A program made the position numbers and the translations under genes. Source: an uncultured Altererythrobacter sp. (GTDB taxonomy: Bacteria; Pseudomonadota; Alphaproteobacteria; Sphingomonadales; Sphingomonadaceae). From it: a stretch of 6,076 nt of DNA. Of the stretch, positions 1 to 5,841 are shown in pieces (position 1 is the stretch's first letter; every line of letters starts with the position of its first letter). The notes below the pieces were generated by a model. That model searched no databases, was not told the DNA's origin, and was given only the letters and a program-made list of their open reading frames with translations. The DNA lies in NCBI GenBank assembly GCA_937950385.1, contig CALFEA010000277.1, positions 1 to 6,076 of the forward strand, read 5' to 3'.

Positions 1-15
1 TTTAAAAATCGCCAT
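1..15 (-). CDS. 5' end of an unidentified gene, cut by the left edge
   Basis: Only five codons are inside the window, reading leftward as Met-Ala-Ile-Phe-Lys. The case for a real gene is the translation start: the minus strand carries AAAGGAG (positions 24-30) eight bases before the ATG at 13-15, one of the best Shine-Dalgarno matches in the window. A GTG codon lies directly before the ATG in the same frame (16-18), so the true start could be one codon earlier, but the ATG has the better spacing. The gene follows the aldehyde dehydrogenase on the same strand after an 81-base gap that holds a likely terminator and a possible promoter, so it is probably transcribed on its own. Five residues are too few to assign a function. 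Confidence 0.6.
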
Positions 16-23
16 CACTTTGT

Positions 24-30
24 CTCCTTT
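24..30 (-). promoter_or_regulatory. Ribosome binding site of the left-edge gene
   Basis: The minus strand reads AAAGGAG here, eight bases upstream of the ATG at 13-15. It is a near-perfect anti-16S match and is the main reason for calling a gene start at the edge. Confidence 0.65.
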
Positions 31-57
31 AGATCGCGGTCATTGTCTGCTTTTTCT

Positions 58-85
58 ATCTTAGCCGAAAATTGGCCCAAGACAA
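58..85 (-). promoter_or_regulatory. Possible sigma-70-type promoter for the left-edge gene
   Basis: On the minus strand TTGTCT (80-85, four of six matches to TTGACA) is followed after 16 bases by TAAGAT (58-63, four of six matches to TATAAT). It would place the transcript start about 35-40 bases before the ATG. The -35 element abuts the T-tract of the aldehyde dehydrogenase terminator. Such partial matches occur by chance, so this is only a candidate supported by its position between a terminator and a gene start. Confidence 0.3.
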
Positions 86-105
86 AAACCCGCAATTTAT
101 GCAGG
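82..105 (-). terminator. Likely rho-independent terminator of the aldehyde dehydrogenase gene
   Basis: On the minus strand CCTGCA (100-105) can pair with TGCGGG (89-94), giving six base pairs including one G-T wobble around a five-base loop (95-99). The descending arm runs straight into TTTTT (84-88) and then more T-rich sequence. The TAA stop codon lies inside the loop (97-99), so the upstream arm is coding sequence. The stem is short, so efficiency may be modest, but stem, loop and T-tract are in the expected order. Confidence 0.5.
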
Positions 106-1524
106 CACGTTTTGCTTATTGACCATGATAACTTGCGGATAGGTGAATTCCAGTAGACCTTCTTTGCCATATTCCGCGCCAAAGCCTGATTGCTTGTGTC
201 CGGCAAATGGTGTGTGCGGGGTCAATTTCAGGAATTGGTTGACCCAGACCGTGCCGGTTTCCAGCTGTTCTGCAATCTCCACACCCTTGTCTTCATCGGC
301 GGTCCAAACAGCGCCCGCCAGACCGTAATCAGAATCATTCGCGCGTGCGATCACTTCTTCTTCGGTCGAGAATTTCATCAAAGGCATGACCGGGCCAAAC
401 TGTTCCTCGGCGACAATCCGCGCATCTTCTGGCGGATTATCGAGGATGGTCAGCGGTACAAAATAGCCTGTGCCTGATGGATCGACATCGCCGCCGGTAA
501 GGAATTTATAGCCCTTATCCTTGGCATCTTCGATCAGCTCAACCACGCGGTCATATTGTTTTTTGTTTTGGATCGGACCAACGCCGGTTCCTTGCTCGCT
601 ACCATCGCCCACGGTGACGTTCTTGGCGACTTCTGCAATGGCTGCAGACAATTCGTCATAGATGTCTTCGTGAATGTAGACGCGCTTGGCCGCGATGCAG
701 ATTTGGCCTGCATTGGTGAAGCTGGCCCAGAACAATTGCTCCGCCACTTTCTTGGGGTCAGCGTCCGGCATAACGATCGAGGCATCATTGCCGCCCAATT
801 CCAGCGTGATGCGCTTGAGGTCGGCGCTGGCGCCTTCCATGATTTTCTTACCCGTCGCTGTAGAACCGGTGAAGGTAATCTTGTCGATGTCGGGATGCGC
901 GGTAATCAATGGGCCAAGCGAATCTTCGCCTGTGATGATGTTGACAACGCCTGGAGGCGCAGCATCAGCAATCAGCTCTGCAATGCGCAAAGTCGCAAGC
1001 GGAGTGAATGGCGAAGGCTTCAAGACAATGGTGCAGCCTGAAAGCATGGCTGGCACAATTTTTTGCACTGCCATCGATACTGGGAAGTTCCACGGCACAA
1101 TGCCGCCAACAACGCCAACCGGCACGCGGCGGGTGCGGATCGACTCTTTCTCATTGTCGATGTTGAGCTCATCTTCCAGATCAAGATCAGCCTGCGCATT
1201 GACCATATAGGCGGCGCCCATAATCTCGCCTTGGGCTTGCTGATGCGGCTTGCCCTGCTCTGCTGTCAGCAGGCGGAAAAGCTCATCTGTATTGTCAGAA
1301 ATGGCCTTGCCGATGGCCCGGATTGCGGTGCGACGCTCATCAAAGCTGGTTTTTTTCCAGGTTTTGAAAGCAGCGCGCGCAGCGCTTACTGCTGCGTCGA
1401 GCTCGGCTTGGCCGCATGCAGGCACTTGGCCGATGACTTCTTCAGTCGCGGGATTGACCACATCGAGCCATTCGCCATTGTCGATCATCTTGCCGTTGAT
1501 TAGATTTTTATATTGCTTAGCCAT
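97..1524 (-). CDS. NAD(P)-dependent aldehyde dehydrogenase, substrate unknown
   Basis: This 475-residue protein is a full-length member of the aldehyde dehydrogenase superfamily, soluble enzymes that oxidise an aldehyde to a carboxylate with NAD(P)+. The active-site set is complete: Asn146 in VPWNFP (oxyanion hole), Lys169 in LKPS (cofactor binding), the FTGST turn at 218-222 (Rossmann fold), Glu242 in LELGG (general base), nucleophile Cys276 in NAGQIC, and Glu374 in EEQFGP (nicotinamide ribose). Length is typical of the family (about 470-500). The C-terminal NQFLKLTPHTPFAGHKQSG segment resembles, from memory, AldA-like enzymes related to a Streptomyces protein rather than betaine or succinate-semialdehyde dehydrogenases; the substrate cannot be read from sequence. 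The ATG has GAGAGG (1530-1535) five bases upstream. It is transcribed divergently from the MTAP gene, and no neighbour shares an obvious pathway with it. Confidence 0.93.
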   Translation of the reverse strand: MAKQYKNLINGKMIDNGEWLDVVNPATEEVIGQVPACGQAELDAAVSAARAAFKTWKKTSFDERRTAIRAIGKAISDNTDELFRLLTAEQGKPHQQAQGEIMGAAYMVNAQADLDLEDELNIDNEKESIRTRRVPVGVVGGIVPWNFPVSMAVQKIVPAMLSGCTIVLKPSPFTPLATLRIAELIADAAPPGVVNIITGEDSLGPLITAHPDIDKITFTGSTATGKKIMEGASADLKRITLELGGNDASIVMPDADPKKVAEQLFWASFTNAGQICIAAKRVYIHEDIYDELSAAIAEVAKNVTVGDGSEQGTGVGPIQNKKQYDRVVELIEDAKDKGYKFLTGGDVDPSGTGYFVPLTILDNPPEDARIVAEEQFGPVMPLMKFSTEEEVIARANDSDYGLAGAVWTADEDKGVEIAEQLETGTVWVNQFLKLTPHTPFAGHKQSGFGAEYGKEGLLEFTYPQVIMVNKQNVPA

Positions 1525-1529
1525 GTGAA

Positions 1530-1535
1530 CCTCTC
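1530..1535 (-). promoter_or_regulatory. Ribosome binding site of the aldehyde dehydrogenase gene
   Basis: GAGAGG on the minus strand lies five bases before the ATG at 1522-1524. This supports the start chosen and excludes the next in-frame Met (residue 13). Confidence 0.6.
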
Positions 1536-1560
1536 ATCCAGAATCGCGGTGTTGTTTTAT

Positions 1561-1594
1561 GCCTTTTAGGTTGAACCCTTCGCGGTTCAAAGGC
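1561..1594. repeat. Bulged inverted repeat in the divergent intergenic region
   Basis: TTGAACC (1571-1577) and GGTTCAA (1584-1590) are perfect inverted arms around a six-base CTTCGC loop. The pairing resumes outside with GCCT (1561-1564) and AGGC (1591-1594) after a six-base bulge on the left side, giving 11 base pairs. It lies in the 5' leader side of the aldehyde dehydrogenase gene, about 37 bases above its ATG. No T-tract follows on either strand, so it is not an intrinsic terminator. It could be an operator or an RNA leader hairpin; function is unproven. Confidence 0.5.
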
Positions 1595-1603
1595 AATCGC
1601 CAA

Positions 1604-1621
1604 CTTATGTAGCTATGTAAG
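1604..1621. promoter_or_regulatory. Imperfect 18-base palindrome, possible operator
   Basis: CTTA (1604-1607), a central TAGCTA (1610-1615) and TAAG (1618-1621) are symmetric about 1612/1613; only the two TG pairs at 1608-1609 and 1616-1617 break symmetry. The same bases also form a direct repeat of TATGTA (1606-1611 and 1614-1619), one helical turn minus two apart. On the minus strand TACATA (1606-1611) sits 16 bases after TTGGAA (1628-1633), a weak promoter-like pair reading toward the aldehyde dehydrogenase. An AT-rich palindrome between two divergent genes is a natural place for a regulator, but no family can be named. Confidence 0.3.
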
Positions 1622-1716
1622 CAAAAGTTCCAAGATGCGCGCCTATTGAAAGCGCTATCGTTTCGAATGTGACCGCTCTATCATCGAGCGCGAAATATAA
1701 GGGTGAGTACAGCGAA

Positions 1717-2583
1717 ATGACATCGGATTGGACCATCGGAATTATAGGCGGATCGGGCATTTATTCCGTCGAAGGCTTGGAAAATGAGCAATGGATCGCG
1801 GTGGATTCGCCTTGGGGCGCGCCATCTGATGAAGTCTTATGCGGCGAATTGGACGGGGTTCGCCTGCGCTTTTTGCCGCGCCATGGCCGCGGACATGCTG
1901 TCTCGCCCGGCGAATTGAACGCGCGCGCCAATATTGATGTGCTCAAACGCGCCGGTTGCACGGACATTCTTTCGATCAGCGCGGTGGGTTCCTTGCGCGA
2001 AGATATTGCCCCGGGTGATTTTGCCGTCGCCGACCAATTTATTGACCAAACCAAGGGCCGCAAATCGAGTTTTTTTGGAACCGGCTTTGTTGCCCATGTG
2101 TCAATGGCCGATCCGGTCTGCCCGCGCCTTTCTGAAATGGCTGCCACAGCGATCAAAGAGGCGGGCGGCAATGCCTCCACGGGGGCGACCTATCTCGCAA
2201 TGGAAGGCCCGCAATTCTCCACTCGCGCAGAAAGCCATATGTACCGCGCATGGGGCGCTGACATTATCGGCATGACCGCTATGCCAGAGGCGAAATTGGC
2301 GCGCGAGGCAGAGCTTCCGTATGCATTGATCGGCATGGCAACCGATTATGATTGCTGGAAAGAAGGCGAAGCTGTGGATGTTGGCGAAGTCGTTGCGCAA
2401 ATGCAGGTGAACGGCCAATTGGCGCGCGAAATGCTATCGCGCTTTATCGCCAATTTGCCAGCCGAACGCGCAGCCTCGCCTATTGATAAAGCGCTGGATG
2501 ATGCGGTGATTACGGCCCCTGATAAGCATGATCCAAAGCTTCTGGCAAAGCTGGATGCGGTGGCGCGGCGATTGCTTGCATAA
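1717..2583 (+). CDS. mtnP: S-methyl-5'-thioadenosine phosphorylase (MTAP)
   Basis: This cytoplasmic enzyme cleaves methylthioadenosine with phosphate into adenine and 5-methylthioribose-1-phosphate, feeding methionine and purine salvage. The 288-residue product matches the human-type MTAP branch of the trimeric purine nucleoside phosphorylases throughout: GGSGIY at 11-16 (phosphate loop), LPRHGRGH at 53-60, SAVGSLRE at 88-95, DQFIDQT at 106-112, EGPQFSTRAES at 163-173, GMTAMPEA at 185-192 (ribose and methylthio pocket) and MATDYDCWKE at 207-216. The two aspartates of DYD (210, 212) are the adenine-binding pair that separates MTAP from guanosine/inosine-preferring PNP. I chose ATG 1717 because residue 1 is followed almost at once by the conserved strand and GGTGAG (1702-1707) lies nine bases upstream. 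An in-frame GTG at 1669 would add 16 residues that look non-conserved. It faces away from the aldehyde dehydrogenase and precedes putA by 83 bases. Confidence 0.93.
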   Translation: MTSDWTIGIIGGSGIYSVEGLENEQWIAVDSPWGAPSDEVLCGELDGVRLRFLPRHGRGHAVSPGELNARANIDVLKRAGCTDILSISAVGSLREDIAPGDFAVADQFIDQTKGRKSSFFGTGFVAHVSMADPVCPRLSEMAATAIKEAGGNASTGATYLAMEGPQFSTRAESHMYRAWGADIIGMTAMPEAKLAREAELPYALIGMATDYDCWKEGEAVDVGEVVAQMQVNGQLAREMLSRFIANLPAERAASPIDKALDDAVITAPDKHDPKLLAKLDAVARRLLA

Positions 2584-2632
2584 GGGTCATCACCACAAGG
2601 CTTGATTACAATTGAAACCGGGTCCAAATCGC

Positions 2633-2649
2633 AGGCTTAGCTTTAGCCT
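2633..2649 (+). repeat. Small hairpin just upstream of the putA ribosome binding site
   Basis: AGGCT (2633-2637) and AGCCT (2645-2649) form a five-base-pair stem with a seven-base loop, ending four bases before the GGAG of putA. No T-tract follows at once, so it does not look like a terminator for the MTAP gene. It may be chance; if real, it could affect access to the putA start. The rest of the gap 2584-2666 shows no convincing promoter. Confidence 0.2.
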
Positions 2650-2653
2650 ATTT

Positions 2654-2657
2654 GGAG
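2654..2657 (+). promoter_or_regulatory. Ribosome binding site that sets the putA start
   Basis: GGAG lies nine bases before the TTG at 2667-2669. It overlaps the alternative in-frame TTG at 2652-2654, which has no comparable Shine-Dalgarno of its own. An in-frame TGA at 2613-2615 and the absence of any ATG or GTG between it and 2667 leave only TTG starts. Confidence 0.6.
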
Positions 2658-2666
2658 TCGCATCTT

Positions 2667-5600
2667 TTGGTCACAACCTCGCCTATCGACCGGTCCGCAT
2701 TGCGCGCCGATTACCGCGCCGATGAAAATACGCTAACGGCGCAGCGCTTGGCGCAGGCTGCTCCCGTCAGTGCAGTACACAGCCAAGCAGAGCAATTGGC
2801 GGCTGAACTGATTGAAGGCGCGCGGGGCCGCAAGGCAAGCGGGATCGACGCATTTTTGCAGCAGTTTGGCCTCGACACAGAAGAAGGCATTGCGCTGATG
2901 TGCCTTGCCGAGGCTTTGCTGCGCGTGCCCGATGCCGCCACCGCCGACCTGCTGATAAAGGACAAGATCGGCGACATTGAGTGGGGCGATCATTTGGGCG
3001 AAAGCTCCTCCACATTCGTCAATGCCGCGACCTTTTCCCTGATGCTGACAGGCGAAGTGCTCGACCCGCCAGAGGCTCATCAGCGCGGCATGGGCGCAAC
3101 TTTGAAACGCACTATGGGCCGCCTTGGTGAGCCGGTAATCCGCACAGCCACCTTGCAAGCCATGCGCATTCTTGGCGGGCAATTTGTGTTTGGCCGCGAC
3201 ATTGAAGAAGCGCTGAAACGCGCCGCGCCAGAGCGCAAACAGGGCCTCACCCACAGCTTCGATATGCTGGGCGAAGCGGCGATGACCTATGATGATGCGG
3301 CGCGTTATGCCGCCAGCTATCGCGGGGCTTTGGAGCGGCTGGCAAAAGAAGCCGCCGCCAGCAATGAGGGCGACACGGTCACGCGTTCTCCCGGTATTTC
3401 GGTAAAACTCTCTGCGCTGCATCCCAAATATGACGAGCTGCACGCTGCCCAAGCGATCCGCGATCTGGTGCCCTTGGTCCGCGAACTGGCGATCAAAGCT
3501 CGCGATGCCGATATTCATTTCACCATTGATGCAGAGGAAGCAGAACGGCTCGAACTTAGCCTTGATATTATTGAGGCATTGGTGAGCGATGACAGTCTGT
3601 TCACCCGCAAGGATGGCAGCACATGGCGCGGCTTTGGCATGGCATTGCAAGCCTATCAAAAACGCGCTGTGCCTTTGTGCGATTGGGTGGGCGAACTCGC
3701 GCGCAAATATGGCCGCACACTGTTTGTCCGCCTCGTCAAAGGGGCCTATTGGGACAGCGAAATTAAGGTCAGCCAAGTGGGCGGATACAGTGACTATCCG
3801 GTCTTCACCCGCAAGCGCGCAACCGATGTGTCCTACCTCGCCTGCGCCGCGCGATTGTTCGCGCATTCCGATGCAATCCGCCCTGCTTTTGCCACCCACA
3901 ATGCCTATACCATCGCTGCGGTAAAGGCGCTTTCGGGCGGCAAGCGATTTGAATATCAACGCCTCCACGGCATGGGCGAGGAAGTCTATGAAGCCCTCGC
4001 TGCAATTGAAGGCCCAATAGAAAGAGGCGCGCGCACTCCGGTGCGCATTTACGCGCCCGTTGGCGGGCATAAGGAATTGCTCGCCTATCTGGTGCGCCGC
4101 TTGCTGGAAAACGGGGCCAATACCAGCTTCGTCAACCGCATGGCCGATAGCGAAGTGCCGGTCAGCGATATGACCGGTGATCCGGTCGCTGAACTGTCCG
4201 CGAGGGAACCCAAACGCAATCCGACCATACCTCTTCCAAAGGATATTTTTGGCGCGCGGGCGAATAGCGCAGGCGTTGATCTCACCGACCGTCCGGCCAT
4301 GGAAGCGCTCGCCGCAAAGCTGGATGCGCTCGGCGAAAAACAATGGACAGCTGCGCCTACAATGAGCGCCGATGAGGCTGGAGAGCAGCACGCGATTACT
4401 GCGCCACAGGATAACTCGCACACAGTCGGCACCGTCACATACGCCAGCGCAAAAAACATCGACGCAGGCGCCAAAGCCGCCCTATCAGTCCAAACAGGAT
4501 GGGACGCATTGGGCGGCGAAAAACGCGCGCTTCTGCTGGACGAAGCCGCCAATCTGTTCGAGGCCAACACTCCTGAATTTCTCTCGCTCTGCATCCGCGA
4601 GGCGGGCAAGAGCCTGCCCGATGCCGTCGCCGAATTGCGCGAGGCGGTGGATTTCCTGCGCTATTACGCGAGCGAAGCGCGGCGTCTGTTCAGCGGGCCA
4701 CACCCCCTGCCTGGCCCAACGGGAGAGGAGAACATTCTGCGCCTCCACGGACGCGGCGTTTTCGGAACGATCAGCCCGTGGAATTTCCCGCTCGCCATCT
4801 TCATCGGCCCCGCCGCCGCAGCGCTCGCCGCAGGCAATTGCGTGCTCGCCAAACCGGCCCAGCAAACCCCGCTGATCGCCGCTCACGCCGTGAAACTGTG
4901 CCATGATGCGGGCATCCCTGAAGAAGTCTTGCAGCTCGTGCCCGGCGATGGCGAAGTTGGCGCGGCGCTCACATCCCACCCTGATATTTGCGGCGTGGCT
5001 TTCACCGGATCGACCAAAACAGCCTTGGCCATCAACCGCAGTCTAGCGATGCGCGACGGGCCGATTGCGACGCTGATCGCAGAGACCGGCGGGCTGAACG
5101 CGATGATCGTCGATAGCTCTGCCCTGCCCGAACAAGTCGTGCGCGATGTCACCGCCAGCGCGTTTCAAAGCGCGGGCCAGCGCTGCTCCGCTTTGCGCGT
5201 ATTGTACCTGCAAGACGATATCGCTGACAGCATGCTGACAATGATCGAAGGCGGGTTTGCCGCGCTGACAATTGGCGATCCAGCCGATCTGGCGACAGAC
5301 GTTGGCCCCGTCATTGATGCTGGCGCAAAGGCCAAGCTAGAGGCGCATATCGCCGCAATGAAGGCAGCGGGCAATCGCGTGCACCAACGCGAGCTTCCCA
5401 GCGAAACCGCACAGGGCACATTCGCCGCACCCACCATCATTGAGATCGGCAGCATAGCAGATTTGGAAGAGGAGCAATTCGGCCCCATCCTGCATGTCGC
5501 CCGCTTCAAAGCTGAAGACCTCGCGCAAGTGGTCGATGACATCAATGCTCGGAAATACGGCCTCACGCTCGGCCTACACAGCCGCATTGCCGCCACGCGG

Positions 5601-5819
5601 GCGCTGGTTGAGGCGCGCGCGAAAGTCGGCAATCTCTACGTCAATCGCAACCAAATCGGCGCGGTGGTGGAAAGCCAACCGTTCGGCGGCGAAGGCCTAT
5701 CGGGTACCGGCCCAAAAGCAGGCGGCCCGCATTATGTCGAGCGTTTTGCAACGGAGCGGGTCACATGCACAGACACCACAGCGGCAGGCGGAAATGCCAG
5801 CCTGCTTGCAGGCGCATAG
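2667..5819 (+). CDS. putA: Bifunctional PutA: proline dehydrogenase / L-glutamate-gamma-semialdehyde dehydrogenase
   Basis: PutA oxidises proline to P5C in an FAD-dependent barrel, feeding electrons to ubiquinone at the membrane, then oxidises the hydrolysed glutamate semialdehyde to glutamate with NAD+. The 1050-residue protein starts with a helical arm region (about 1-190). The PRODH barrel (about 190-490) has DMLGEAA at 199, Lys247 in GISVKLSALHP, Asp288 in IDAEEA, Tyr361 in KGAYWD, Tyr462 in IYAPVGG, and the proline-carboxylate pair Arg477-Arg478 in LVRRLLENGANTSF; these correspond to E. coli Lys329, Asp370, Tyr437, Tyr540 and Arg555-556 by motif and spacing. The dehydrogenase module (about 585-1035) has Asn706 in PWNFP, FTGST at 779-783, Glu806 in ETGG, nucleophile Cys840 in SAGQRC, and Glu936 in EEQFGP. 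No ribbon-helix-helix DNA-binding domain precedes the arm and no extra C-terminal domain follows, so this is the short PutA type (about 1000 residues; E. coli is 1320). TTG 2667 is preferred for its GGAG. Numbering is from that start. Confidence 0.96.
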   Translation: MVTTSPIDRSALRADYRADENTLTAQRLAQAAPVSAVHSQAEQLAAELIEGARGRKASGIDAFLQQFGLDTEEGIALMCLAEALLRVPDAATADLLIKDKIGDIEWGDHLGESSSTFVNAATFSLMLTGEVLDPPEAHQRGMGATLKRTMGRLGEPVIRTATLQAMRILGGQFVFGRDIEEALKRAAPERKQGLTHSFDMLGEAAMTYDDAARYAASYRGALERLAKEAAASNEGDTVTRSPGISVKLSALHPKYDELHAAQAIRDLVPLVRELAIKARDADIHFTIDAEEAERLELSLDIIEALVSDDSLFTRKDGSTWRGFGMALQAYQKRAVPLCDWVGELARKYGRTLFVRLVKGAYWDSEIKVSQVGGYSDYPVFTRKRATDVSYLACAARLFAHSDAIRPAFATHNAYTIAAVKALSGGKRFEYQRLHGMGEEVYEALAAIEGPIERGARTPVRIYAPVGGHKELLAYLVRRLLENGANTSFVNRMADSEVPVSDMTGDPVAELSAREPKRNPTIPLPKDIFGARANSAGVDLTDRPAMEALAAKLDALGEKQWTAAPTMSADEAGEQHAITAPQDNSHTVGTVTYASAKNIDAGAKAALSVQTGWDALGGEKRALLLDEAANLFEANTPEFLSLCIREAGKSLPDAVAELREAVDFLRYYASEARRLFSGPHPLPGPTGEENILRLHGRGVFGTISPWNFPLAIFIGPAAAALAAGNCVLAKPAQQTPLIAAHAVKLCHDAGIPEEVLQLVPGDGEVGAALTSHPDICGVAFTGSTKTALAINRSLAMRDGPIATLIAETGGLNAMIVDSSALPEQVVRDVTASAFQSAGQRCSALRVLYLQDDIADSMLTMIEGGFAALTIGDPADLATDVGPVIDAGAKAKLEAHIAAMKAAGNRVHQRELPSETAQGTFAAPTIIEIGSIADLEEEQFGPILHVARFKAEDLAQVVDDINARKYGLTLGLHSRIAATRALVEARAKVGNLYVNRNQIGAVVESQPFGGEGLSGTGPKAGGPHYVERFATERVTCTDTTAAGGNASLLAGA

Positions 5820-5830
5820 CACTGCAGGCT
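5784..5830 (+). repeat. Competing hairpins across the putA stop codon
   Basis: One GCCTGC (5800-5805) can pair with any of three GCAGGC copies: upstream at 5784-5789, adjacent at 5808-5813, or beyond the stop codon at 5824-5829. The last option extends to seven pairs, AGCCTGC (5799-5805) with GCAGGCT (5824-5830), around an 18-base loop that contains the putA TAG. No T-tract follows, so this is not a standard intrinsic terminator. The far arm covers the only Shine-Dalgarno-like bases (AGG, 5826-5828) of the next gene. Confidence 0.35.
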
Positions 5831-5841
5831 AAACAGCGATT

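Larger units (their letters stand above)
1536..1716. other. Divergent intergenic region between the ALDH and MTAP genes
   Basis: This gap must hold the promoters of both divergent genes. It is visibly more AT-rich than the flanking coding sequence and contains the bulged inverted repeat and the imperfect palindrome listed separately. A TTGAAA (1646-1651) could be a -35 element for the MTAP gene, but no acceptable -10 lies 16-18 bases after it. The only small open frame (1559-1612, 17 codons) lacks a ribosome binding site. No riboswitch or tRNA fold is apparent by eye. Confidence 0.45.

Noticed and set aside
15..206. A 63-codon minus-strand frame overlapping the end of the aldehyde dehydrogenase
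   Set aside because: It overlaps the conserved C-terminus in another frame, contains the terminator, and has no family signature.
143..1503. Several plus-strand open frames opposite the aldehyde dehydrogenase
   Set aside because: The minus-strand frame carries all ALDH motifs from start to stop; the plus-strand frames show only composition effects.
1561..1594. Inverted repeat as an intrinsic terminator
   Set aside because: No T-tract follows on either strand, and it lies upstream of both divergent genes, where a terminator would serve neither.
1559..1612. A 17-codon plus-strand frame as a possible leader peptide
   Set aside because: No Shine-Dalgarno precedes it, its residues show no run of a regulatory amino acid, and it is explained by the inverted repeat.
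1669..1716. GTG start giving MTAP 16 extra N-terminal residues
   Set aside because: The extra residues look like non-coding sequence, the family normally begins just before GGSGIY, and GGTGAG is well placed for ATG 1717.
2584..2666. Promoter for putA built on TTGATT (2602) or TTGAAA (2613)
   Set aside because: No hexamer resembling TATAAT lies 16-18 bases downstream of either.
2733..4421. A 562-codon open frame antisense to putA
   Set aside because: It lies entirely opposite conserved PutA codons, has no ribosome binding site that stands out and no recognisable domain. Long antisense frames are expected opposite GC-rich genes.
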